Assembly: GCA_042096095.1 (NCBI GenBank)
Contig: JBELME010000206.1
Coordinates: forward strand, 1-7,730
Reading direction: 5' to 3'
From: Enterovibrio sp042096095
GTDB taxonomy: Bacteria > Pseudomonadota > Gammaproteobacteria > Enterobacterales > Vibrionaceae
Length of the DNA: 7,730 bases
This document shows, one piece after another, positions 1 to 5,560 of this stretch; the stretch's first letter is position 1; every line of letters begins with the position of its first letter. The translations under genes were made by a program, and so were the position numbers. The notes beneath the pieces were generated by a model. The model worked only from the letters and a program-made list of their open reading frames with translations, was not told where the DNA came from and did not search any database.

Positions 1-2
1 TC

Positions 3-560
3 GTTAGTGATTGTACTCACTTAACTCAGTGTCCAAAACTTCTGGTGCGGATCATCGTGCGTGATGCCGCGAAACGCTACAACATTCCTGAAGATCTGAT
101 TTATGCGGTGATCAAAACCGAAAGCAGCTTTAACCCTTATGCGGTGAGCCATGCAGGTGCGTACGGATTGATGCAGGTGATCCCGAAAACGGCGGGTGCC
201 GATGTGTTCAATCTGGTGAAGAAGAAACCGGGTATCCCGACCAAGGAGTATCTGTTTGCTCCCGCGAACAACATCGACACTGGCGCGGCGTATTTACACA
301 TTCTGAAAACCCGTTACCTGCGCGATGTTACCAACCCATCGTCTCGCCATTTCAGCATGATTTCAGCGTATAACCGTGGCACAGGCGGTGTATTGGCCAC
401 CTTCCACACCGATCGCAAACGCGCAATGGTGGAGCTAAACCGCAAATCACCGAAACAAGTGTACGATGCGCTGACCACCCAGCACCCGAAAGGGGAAGCA
501 CGCCGCTACTTGCAGAAAGTGCTCTACTTCCAGAAAGATTTTAAAGAAGGGAAGATTTAA
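3..560 (+). CDS. mltC: Membrane-bound lytic murein transglycosylase C-like, C-terminal part (5' partial)
   Basis: This enzyme cleaves the MurNAc-GlcNAc bond of peptidoglycan non-hydrolytically, at the periplasmic face of the envelope. The visible part is the lysozyme-like SLT domain. It has the catalytic glutamate in TESSFNP, the GLMQ motif shortly after it, the NIDTG motif, an AYN motif and the C-terminal RRYLQKV block, all in the order and spacing of MltC. The reading frame stays open to the left edge, so the gene very probably starts upstream. Full MltC proteins are roughly 350-380 residues and only about 186 are seen here. A GTG codon at 45 could be an internal start, but there is no convincing ribosome binding site before it. 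The N-terminal lipoprotein signal and DUF3393-type region would lie outside the window. One oddity is Arg directly after AYN, where family members usually carry Gly or another small residue. Family assignment is secure; MltC rather than a related SLT enzyme is likely. Confidence 0.85.
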   Translation, partial: VSDCTHLTQCPKLLVRIIVRDAAKRYNIPEDLIYAVIKTESSFNPYAVSHAGAYGLMQVIPKTAGADVFNLVKKKPGIPTKEYLFAPANNIDTGAAYLHILKTRYLRDVTNPSSRHFSMISAYNRGTGGVLATFHTDRKRAMVELNRKSPKQVYDALTTQHPKGEARRYLQKVLYFQKDFKEGKI

Positions 561-563
561 ACG

Positions 564-594
564 AAAACGCTCCAACCAAGGTTGGGGCGTTTTT
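564..594. terminator. Bidirectional intrinsic terminator between convergent mltC and histidine kinase genes
   Basis: A long stem pairs 566-577 with 580-591, with one G-T pair. The innermost pairs must open to leave a short loop. A T-run at 590-594 follows on the + strand and an A-run (T-run on the - strand) at 564-567. It lies just after the mltC stop and just after the end of the convergent kinase gene, so it fits termination from both sides. Confidence 0.85.
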
Positions 595-612
595 CTGTGT
601 TTACCGCTGAAC

Positions 613-1818
613 CTACGCCGCTGGCATAGACACGGTCACCCCTAAACCAGGTTGGCTGTCGTGTAAGCGAATGGTCCCATGGTGCAGCCCTGCAACGGCT
701 TTTGCTAAAGAGAGCCCTAACCCTAAGCCACCATCAGTGCGGCTTTTGTCTACGCGGTATAAGCGCTCAAACACACGCTCCATTTCACTGTCTGGAATGC
801 CTGGGCCGTTGTCTTCCACGCGAAGCCACACGTCGTTATTTTCGGTATCCAACCCACAGCTTAATCTGATTTTGCTGCCCGCTGGGCAATACCTCAGTGC
901 GTTTTCAATCAAGTTAGCCACTTGTTGAATCAGCAACTCTCGGTCGCCCTGAATCATCAAAGGTTGCGACGGTTTTTTTACCACCAATTGCATCTCGGCA
1001 TCTTCGGCAACATCGACATAAATTTCTGCCACCGTATCGACGATTTGCGTCAGATCGGTGTCAGTGAATCGGCTGCGTCTTGCGCCAGACTCAATCTGAG
1101 TGATGCGCAGCAAGGCATCAAAAATAGACGCTAACCGTTGCGAGTCAACCAGCGCTTGATCAAGCTCAGCAATTTGGTTTTCGTCCATGCCGTTTTCTGA
1201 ATCGTCTATGTCTTGACGAAGCGTCAGCAGGTTATGGCGAAGGCGGGTAATGGGGGTTTTCAGTTCATGAGCGATGTTGGCGGAAATGTCGCTCATGGCT
1301 GCCACAGACCCTTCAAGGCGAGACAGCATTTCATCGACAGACACGGAAATGCGCGCCAAATCGTTATAAGTATGGATTTCACCGGTTCGAGCGGAAAGAT
1401 CCCCTTCCGCCGCGGCACTTAGCACCTGCTCAATACGGGAAATGCGCTGCTGGCTCAAACGGCTCATGCCGATAACGATTGCGGTGGTGAAAATGGAAAC
1501 AAGGACGCCGGCCAGAATAAAACCCGACGTCAGTACGGCAAGAATCTCATCATCTTCGATGGGATCTTCATCGATATCATGTTCAACACCAATCGCAAGT
1601 TGCTTGGACTCTTTGACGATTTCTTGGTTCTGTTTGCTCAGTTCGTAATCCACGTAAAGAATGGTCACGGTCGCCATCAATACGAGGCTAAACACAGAGA
1701 CAAGGCCAAACATGATGCCTTGTTGAATGGCCGAGCTTTTTAATTTGGTAGGAAGGCGATTCAGCAAGTAATGCATCGAGAACTTGCGCTGCCATGCGTC
1801 TCTCAGCATTTGCTTCAT
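613..1818 (-). CDS. Sensor histidine kinase (HAMP, HisKA, HATPase), 401 aa
   Basis: This is an inner-membrane sensor kinase that autophosphorylates on His and passes phosphate to the regulator encoded just upstream. Order of parts: cytoplasmic N-terminus, TM1 about 35-56, a short periplasmic loop about 57-93, TM2 about 94-118, HAMP about 119-172, and a HisKA helix with H184 in NIAHELKTP. The HATPase domain has the N-box with N306 (LIENALRY), the G1 box DNGPGIP at 336-342, the F-box near 350-355 and the G2 box GGLGLGLS at 363-370. All key residues are intact. The periplasmic loop carries nine acidic residues between 79 and 91, which suggests sensing of divalent or polycationic ligands (inference). 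The start ATG overlaps the regulator's TGA as ATGA, and a GAGGG ribosome site lies inside the regulator's last codons, so translation is probably coupled. The overall type is close to QseC/PmrB/CarS-like kinases; I cannot assign which one. Confidence 0.93.
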   Translation of the reverse strand: MKQMLRDAWQRKFSMHYLLNRLPTKLKSSAIQQGIMFGLVSVFSLVLMATVTILYVDYELSKQNQEIVKESKQLAIGVEHDIDEDPIEDDEILAVLTSGFILAGVLVSIFTTAIVIGMSRLSQQRISRIEQVLSAAAEGDLSARTGEIHTYNDLARISVSVDEMLSRLEGSVAAMSDISANIAHELKTPITRLRHNLLTLRQDIDDSENGMDENQIAELDQALVDSQRLASIFDALLRITQIESGARRSRFTDTDLTQIVDTVAEIYVDVAEDAEMQLVVKKPSQPLMIQGDRELLIQQVANLIENALRYCPAGSKIRLSCGLDTENNDVWLRVEDNGPGIPDSEMERVFERLYRVDKSRTDGGLGLGLSLAKAVAGLHHGTIRLHDSQPGLGVTVSMPAA

Positions 1819-2513
1819 TTAGCGCCCTCACTAGTGCGGTGCTCAAGTTTGTAGCCCGCGCCGCGAACGGTTTGGATCAGGGAGTCGCCGAACGGCTTTT
1901 CGACTTTATTTCGAAGGCGGCTGATGTGCGTTTCTACCACGCTGGTTTGTGGGTCGAAATGAATGTCCCACACATGCTCAAGCAACATGGTACGCGTAAT
2001 CACGCGACCAGGGTGACGCAGAAAAAGCTCAAGAATACGAAATTCCTTGGGCTGTAAATCGAGAACTTGCCCTTGCCTTGTGGCGGTGTGCTCAAACAAA
2101 TTTAGTACCAAATCGCCAAACGATAATTCCGGTTTCGTTTCGGTGGAGGTCAGCACTGCGCGGCGAGAAAGCGCCGTCACGCGGGCAATCAATTCAGAAA
2201 AGGCAAAGGGCTTGGTGAGATAATCGTCGCCCCCCGCTTCTAGGCCTTCCACGCGATCATCGACTCCGCCGAGGGAGGTAAGAAACAAAATAGGTGTACC
2301 AATTTGTGCAGCGCGCAGTGCCTTCACTAACGACAAGCCATCAAGGCCGGGCAACATACGATCGACGATAGCCACATCAAATTGTTCCGTCATGCAAAGT
2401 GTCAACGCGTACTTGCCGTCGTCGGCAACCTCGACCTGATGCCCCGCTTCTCGCAGGCCTTTTTCCACAAAACTGCTCAGACTGACATCGTCTTCAACCA
2501 GTAACACGCGCAT
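1815..2513 (-). CDS. OmpR/PhoB-family response regulator, 232 aa
   Basis: This is a cytoplasmic transcription factor activated by phosphorylation from the adjacent kinase. The receiver domain (1-118) has the acidic pocket E7/D8/D9, the phospho-acceptor D51 in IVDRMLPG, switch residue T79 and K101 in LTKPF. The C-terminal winged helix (about 128-225) shows the typical LQPKEFRILELF start, the recognition region SVVETHISRLRNKVE and the wing ending in TVRGAGYKL. The length is normal for the family. The ATG is preceded by a purine-rich AAGAGAGA. The gene lies about 30 bp after the small membrane gene and overlaps the kinase by 4 bp, so all four genes are likely one operon. A hairpin with a short T-run precedes it and may reduce its transcription relative to the upstream genes. 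The best family resemblance is to the QseB/PmrA/CarR group; the exact orthologue is uncertain. Confidence 0.94.
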   Translation of the reverse strand: MRVLLVEDDVSLSSFVEKGLREAGHQVEVADDGKYALTLCMTEQFDVAIVDRMLPGLDGLSLVKALRAAQIGTPILFLTSLGGVDDRVEGLEAGGDDYLTKPFAFSELIARVTALSRRAVLTSTETKPELSFGDLVLNLFEHTATRQGQVLDLQPKEFRILELFLRHPGRVITRTMLLEHVWDIHFDPQTSVVETHISRLRNKVEKPFGDSLIQTVRGAGYKLEHRTSEGAK

Positions 2514-2530
2514 GTCGGTTCTCTCTTCTT

Positions 2531-2556
2531 AAAACGCTGCGGCTTACGCCGCAACG
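2531..2556 (-). terminator. Intra-operon terminator-like hairpin (possible attenuator)
   Basis: On the - strand a 9-bp stem (2556-2548 with 2543-2535, one G-T pair) closes a GTAA tetraloop of the stable GNRA type. Four T residues follow directly at 2534-2531. The loop contains the stop codon of the small membrane gene. Because the response regulator and kinase lie downstream, this would be a partial terminator or RNA-processing barrier, not the operon end. The short T-run argues for incomplete termination. Confidence 0.5.
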
Positions 2557-2810
2557 ATTGGATCATTTGGTGCGCTTTCTTCCGTTGGGTTAGCAACATT
2601 ATTTTGCGCTGCTTTGCGTTGTTGCCATTTCATCATGATGATCGCGGCAACACCGGCAAATAAACATGCTCCTAGTGTAACCAGTCCCATCATAAAAAAC
2701 AGAGAGAAAGCAACAACACCGCCTAAGGCTTGCAATCCATTTTCACGCACGTTTTTAGACAGGTTTTTTGCACGTTTCCACATATTCGAATACATACTTG
2801 ATTCACTCAT
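2544..2810 (-). CDS. Small membrane protein of unknown function, 88 aa
   Basis: I do not recognise a family. The protein has a basic amphipathic N-terminus (about 1-28, with KRAKNLSK) and a hydrophobic stretch of about 32 residues at 29-60. That stretch could be one long helix or a tight two-helix hairpin around MGLVTLG. A polar C-terminal tail with KWQQRK and several acidic residues follows. The ATG at 2810 was chosen over an earlier in-frame start at 2873 because AAGGAG lies six bases before it, while the earlier start would run through the intergenic structured region. It sits between the PepSY gene and the two-component genes on the same strand, so it probably shares their transcript. A role as a membrane partner or modulator of the kinase is inference from location only. 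Confidence 0.75.
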   Translation of the reverse strand: MSESSMYSNMWKRAKNLSKNVRENGLQALGGVVAFSLFFMMGLVTLGACLFAGVAAIIMMKWQQRKAAQNNVANPTEESAPNDPIVAA

Positions 2811-2825
2811 GGTCTTCTCCTTGAT

Positions 2826-2890
2826 GGGGTGTTTGAAAGCACACCCCGTTTTATTGACTTGGGTCGTTCGCATTTATTCAAACAACGGGG
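2826..2890 (-). promoter_or_regulatory. Cluster of competing inverted repeats in the PepSY-small gene leader
   Basis: The 82-bp gap between two genes of the operon contains three pairings: 2826-2832 with 2841-2847 (7 bp), 2844-2850 with 2884-2890 (7 bp), and 2830-2837 with 2877-2884 (8 bp). The first shares bases with each of the other two, so it cannot form alongside either. The second and third interlock in pseudoknot order, sharing only base 2884. The 7-bp hairpin ends four bases before the ribosome site of the small membrane gene. This could be an RNA stability or translation control element; I recognise no known riboswitch. Confidence 0.35.
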
Positions 2891-2892
2891 GA

Positions 2893-3453
2893 TTATTTCG
2901 CCACCGTCATTGCATCAATGTCAGTTTCTACCGTACGACCGTTCGCCGTCACCAGTTTCACTTCGTACACGTAGTTGCCGCGGTGCTCGTCAATTTCAAC
3001 GCTGTAAGCTTTGCCGCTCAGCTCTGCTTCCGCTTGTTTCACCGCGTCTTCTAGCGATTGGTATTGGCCGCTGTTCAGCCCAGATAACCACAGCGCATTT
3101 TCAAGCTGGTCGTCGCTGTCGTGGTGATCATCATCGTGCTTGCGACGGTTGTTACTGTTCAATATCACTTCGCCAGTATTGCTGTTGATCACGGTGTAGA
3201 AGGATTCGCCATTCTTACCCGCCAGTTCAATCTCATAGAAAGATTGCCCCATCTCGACATCACGCTCGGCTTCCAATGGGACGCCACCTGTATTGGTTTT
3301 TGCCAACTCAACCGCTTGCAGCAAGGTAACGGAATCTTCAGTCATGGACTTTGGAGCGTCATCACTGGCATACGCAGTGCCCATGACCATTAGGGTGCTC
3401 ACACCAAGCAGAGTAGACATTGCAGCAGGCTTAAACATTGATGACTTTTTCAT
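2893..3453 (-). CDS. Secreted/periplasmic PepSY-domain protein, 186 aa
   Basis: PepSY domains are small non-catalytic folds in the cell envelope, often found as inhibitors of peptidases or with sensory kinases. The N-terminus is a clear Sec signal peptide: KK near the start, a hydrophobic core about 11-25 and a likely cut after TAYA at residue 29. Two PepSY-like units follow, about 41-100 (LLQAVELAKTN, then YEIELAGKNGESFYTVIN and TGEVIL) and about 132-186 (LEDAVKQAEAEL, then YEVKLVTANGRTVETDID). A charged linker around 104-115 with four His and many Asp joins them and could bind metal ions (inference). The ATG at 3453 is preceded by GAGG at eight bases and begins the signal peptide, so the longer in-frame start at 3594 is rejected. 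It is the first gene of the operon that ends with the two-component system. It may be a regulator target or a kinase modulator. Confidence 0.85.
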   Translation of the reverse strand: MKKSSMFKPAAMSTLLGVSTLMVMGTAYASDDAPKSMTEDSVTLLQAVELAKTNTGGVPLEAERDVEMGQSFYEIELAGKNGESFYTVINSNTGEVILNSNNRRKHDDDHHDSDDQLENALWLSGLNSGQYQSLEDAVKQAEAELSGKAYSVEIDEHRGNYVYEVKLVTANGRTVETDIDAMTVAK

Positions 3454-3685
3454 GGTGGTTTCCTCGTTATTGGTATTAACCAGACAAGGTGATGTCCCTG
3501 TCGATGTGTTCACTTTACTCAAGTCATCTTGCGGGCAGTTTTCCTGAACTATACATTTTTGTAAGGTTGGCAGCGGTCTATCATTTTCAAACAAACGTGG
3601 TAGTTTGGTGGAACCACGATCACGCGTCTTAACCGCGCGATTTACATTGTGAGAACTGCTTTTTAAACCAAAACGGAGCCATCAA
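3454..3685. promoter_or_regulatory. Divergent intergenic region between PepSY operon and GNAT gene
   Basis: This 232-bp gap must contain the promoters of the leftward PepSY operon and probably of the rightward acetyltransferase gene. I found no pair of hexamers good enough to place either promoter. A - strand TATAGT at 3553-3548 is a possible -10 element but lacks a good -35, as would be expected for an activator-dependent promoter. An inverted repeat (3596-3601 with 3613-3618, CGTGGT/ACCACG) is a candidate operator. No further gene is visible here. Confidence 0.5.
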
Positions 3686-4195
3686 ATGCACCCGGTCACC
3701 CTATCGCCCCTTTCCATGGATGATTGTGATGCGTTGCTGGATTTTGAATGCCGCAATAAGGGGTGGTTTGAACAACATATTCCGCCTCGACCATCACGCT
3801 ATTTCGACCGCGTAGGGCTCTTCTCAGCAACGCAAAAGCTCCTACAAACCCAGGGGGACGAGTCCCATTTAATATATGTGGTTTACCAAGGCGCTGAGAT
3901 TGTCGCGCGGGCGAATATTCATACAATCCGCCCTGATTTTGTCGAAATCGGTTATCGCGTTTGCCAATCGCACATTGGCAAAGGCATCGCAACACAAGCT
4001 GTCGCAGCATTGCTGACTATCTGCAGACGCCAATTGGCTGCGCCTTGCGTGCTTGCCAAAGTCACCACAGAAAATCACGCCTCTCACGCTGTATTGAGGA
4101 AAGCCGGATTCACACTCACCCGCAAAGAGAAAAACGGCACTGTCGTAAAGGGGAAGCACCTCTCGCTTTGTCACTATGAATACCATTTTGAATGA
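3686..4195 (+). CDS. GNAT-family N-acetyltransferase, RimJ/RimL-like, 169 aa
   Basis: This is a cytoplasmic acetyl-CoA-dependent N-acetyltransferase with unknown acceptor; relatives of this type acetylate ribosomal protein N-termini or small molecules. The acetyl-CoA-binding motif A is visible as VEIGYRVCQSHIGKGIAT (86-103), with the pyrophosphate-binding SHIGKGIA. Motif B follows as TTENHASHAVLRKAGF (127-142), with the TxEN and AGF signature of the RimL group. The length is normal. The ATG is preceded by CGGAG at seven bases. It is divergent from the PepSY operon and followed by a 176-bp gap, so it is probably transcribed alone. Nothing in the sequence points to a substrate. Confidence 0.9.
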   Translation: MHPVTLSPLSMDDCDALLDFECRNKGWFEQHIPPRPSRYFDRVGLFSATQKLLQTQGDESHLIYVVYQGAEIVARANIHTIRPDFVEIGYRVCQSHIGKGIATQAVAALLTICRRQLAAPCVLAKVTTENHASHAVLRKAGFTLTRKEKNGTVVKGKHLSLCHYEYHFE

Positions 4196-4209
4196 TCATG
4201 TTTTTGACC

Positions 4210-4225
4210 AAAGCGAGGGCGCTTT
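4210..4225 (+). terminator. Weak hairpin after the GNAT gene
   Basis: A perfect 6-bp stem AAAGCG/CGCTTT with a four-base loop lies about 15 bases after the GNAT stop. The following sequence is AAAACG, so there is no real T-run beyond the stem. It may be a weak terminator or chance. Confidence 0.25.
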
Positions 4226-4313
4226 AAAACGTTTAACCTCAACAAGCCACACATCGACATGCTATGTGTTAACGACATTCGCAAGCTTGCACCTCAAATT
4301 CGTCTCTTAGTGC

Positions 4314-4335
4314 GTAAACCGTTACCCTCGTTTAC
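4314..4335 (+). promoter_or_regulatory. Inverted repeat upstream of the DUF350 gene, candidate operator
   Basis: GTAAAC at 4314-4319 and GTTTAC at 4330-4335 form a 6-bp inverted repeat with a 10-bp spacer, so the half-site centres are 16 bp apart, about one and a half helical turns. It lies about 36 bp before the DUF350 start codon, where a promoter would be expected. No convincing -35/-10 pair was found, so an operator role is inference. Confidence 0.3.
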
Positions 4336-4371
4336 TTCTACATAAACACGCATGTCGCAAGGAGCACAAAC

Positions 4372-4602
4372 ATGGGTAGCGAATTTTTTATCGCCTCTGT
4401 CCTTAACCTTTCCATCAACCTGATTTACACCATCATTTCTCTGCTCGTTGGCGTTTACGCCTTACTGTGGGTCGACAAAAAGCTGCTGAAATACGTGGAT
4501 ATCGAAGACGAAATGAAAAAGGGCAATGTGGCTGTGGCCATTTTTGCCTCGACCATTTTGATCTTCGTGGCCGTGATAGTGGCCTTCGGCTTTCGCTCTT
4601 AA
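4372..4602 (+). CDS. DUF350 family inner-membrane protein, 76 aa
   Basis: The protein has two membrane helices, about 11-33 and 53-73, joined by a short charged loop. The loop carries VDKKLLKYVDIEDEMKKGN, with the Asp-rich part and the KKGNVAVAIF lead-in to helix 2 that is typical of DUF350. The E. coli relative YjfL is longer and contains two such units, so this is a single-unit form. The function of DUF350 is not known. Published genome-context work links it to amidoligase, polyamine and transglutaminase-type genes. The ATG has AAGGAG at seven bases. The stop codon is only three bases before the next ATG, so it forms an operon with the transglutaminase-like gene, and a shared membrane function is likely. 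Confidence 0.8.
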   Translation: MGSEFFIASVLNLSINLIYTIISLLVGVYALLWVDKKLLKYVDIEDEMKKGNVAVAIFASTILIFVAVIVAFGFRS

Positions 4603-4605
4603 ATC

Positions 4606-5412
4606 ATGGGGATGGTGAAAGTCTTTCCGCTCGTCGCCGGACTGATTTTTCTCTCGGGTTATCTGCAAGAGAAGAAAGATGCGATCAGCGAAGAAACCAA
4701 GAAGTTGATGGCGAAATCTCAGAACACATTGACTGAAAAAGACGTGGCGTTTTCTGGCGAGCCAGGCGAGCTAAAGGTGATTCCGAGTAATCGGTACATC
4801 ACGCAATATCAAATTCAGAAATGGAAAAACGAGCTTAAAGGCAAGTACGCGATTTACAGCTACCGTGAACGGGGAATTGGTGAGTTTACGTCACTCGCGC
4901 CGGACATCAACGGCGACTTTCACCTTACGCACAGTTACCTCGAAGGCTATCTTCCATTTAAAGTAGATAACCCGCTTATCCCTATGCTGACCATTGCGCG
5001 TAAGAAGAAATACCAATATGACCATGAGCAGTACAAAGGGAAGATGGAAATCTGGCAAACAATCAAGCAGTCGTATTTCTACCCGTCGGGTGATTGTGAA
5101 GATCATGCCATTTTGTTGGCAGATTGGCTGATTGAATTGGGGTATGACGCGCGCGTTGTCATTGGCGATTATGATGGCGGAGGCCATGCCTGGGTAGTCA
5201 TGCTGTATAAGGGCAAACAGTATGTGCTGGAGGCGACGCAAAAAAGCGGGTTTGGGCGACAATATCCTTTAGCGTCAACCCTGCCGAAATACCACCCGAC
5301 CGCAATGTTCAATCGTGAGCATTACTGGGTAAACCAAGGTTCTTCCCTCACCACAAATTATGCGTCAGCGTCTTGGCGATTGATGAGTCGATACACGCCG
5401 ATTGCACCATAA
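4606..5412 (+). CDS. Transglutaminase-like cysteine protease-fold protein, 268 aa
   Basis: Proteins of this fold hydrolyse or cross-link peptide or isopeptide bonds through a Cys-His-Asp/Glu triad. The candidate nucleophile is C164 in PSGDCEDHAILLADWL, the histidine is H194 in GGGHAWVVM and the acidic partner is E209 in YVLEAT. The block and spacing match bacterial transglutaminase-like cysteine peptidases. The N-terminus has a short hydrophobic segment (about 5-20), which suggests a signal peptide or membrane anchor; no lipobox cysteine is seen. A charged stretch (about 21-45) follows it. The start is uncertain between 4606 and 4612. Neither has a clear ribosome site, and translation is probably coupled to the DUF350 gene that ends three bases earlier. 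The target is unknown. Activity in the periplasm or at the membrane surface, together with the DUF350 protein, is inference. Confidence 0.82.
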   Translation: MGMVKVFPLVAGLIFLSGYLQEKKDAISEETKKLMAKSQNTLTEKDVAFSGEPGELKVIPSNRYITQYQIQKWKNELKGKYAIYSYRERGIGEFTSLAPDINGDFHLTHSYLEGYLPFKVDNPLIPMLTIARKKKYQYDHEQYKGKMEIWQTIKQSYFYPSGDCEDHAILLADWLIELGYDARVVIGDYDGGGHAWVVMLYKGKQYVLEATQKSGFGRQYPLASTLPKYHPTAMFNREHYWVNQGSSLTTNYASASWRLMSRYTPIAP

Positions 5413-5455
5413 ATCCAACCAGCATAAGGTGACATGATGAGCAGGGAGAAAGGTA

Positions 5456-5482
5456 AACGCCAGCATAACGCTGGCGTTTTTT
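5456..5482 (+). terminator. Intrinsic terminator of the DUF350-transglutaminase operon
   Basis: A perfect 9-bp stem pairs 5456-5464 with 5470-5478 (AACGCCAGC/GCTGGCGTT) around a five-base loop, and the stem's terminal T residues run into TTTT at 5479-5482. It lies 44 bases after the transglutaminase-like gene. On the - strand only a TTTACC follows the stem, so it would be a weaker stop for the convergent gene. Confidence 0.9.
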
Positions 5483-5550
5483 GTCTGTCCCAGACATGAA
5501 AAACGAACAGACAAATTCTTTATCTCCTCACCCATGGGATGTGTGAGGAG
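5480..5550. repeat. Two further inverted repeats between convergent genes
   Basis: TTTGTCTGT at 5480-5488 pairs with ACAGACAAA at 5507-5515, and CTCCTCAC at 5524-5531 pairs with GTGAGGAG at 5543-5550. They lie downstream of the - strand phytase-like gene. Neither has a long T-run on the - strand, so they may instead protect the 3' end of that transcript or contribute to termination together with the stronger hairpin at 5456-5482. Confidence 0.4.
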
Positions 5551-5560
5551 CGCAGAAGGG

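Noticed and set aside
671..2057. Several + strand ORFs of 68-87 codons opposite the kinase and regulator genes
   Set aside because: They lie antisense to well-supported genes, have compositions expected of shadow frames and show no domain features.
2826..2855. Hairpin 2826-2847 followed by GTTTTATT on the + strand as a + strand terminator
   Set aside because: No + strand gene precedes it; the genes here run on the - strand, so a leader element for them is the better reading.
2811..2873. In-frame N-terminal extension of the small membrane protein
   Set aside because: It overlaps the structured leader, and the ATG at 2810 has a strong AAGGAG at good spacing.
3454..3594. In-frame N-terminal extension of the PepSY protein from an upstream ATG at 3594
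   Set aside because: It would bury the signal peptide 47 residues inside the protein, and the ATG at 3453 has its own ribosome site.
3696..4186. Two - strand ORFs of about 104-105 codons opposite the GNAT gene
   Set aside because: The + strand frame has clear GNAT motifs; the opposite frames show none and have no ribosome sites.
5434..5499. A 21-codon ORF beginning ATGATG after AAGGTGAC, downstream of the transglutaminase-like gene
   Set aside because: It runs through the strong terminator hairpin at 5456-5482, and its product has no recognisable features.
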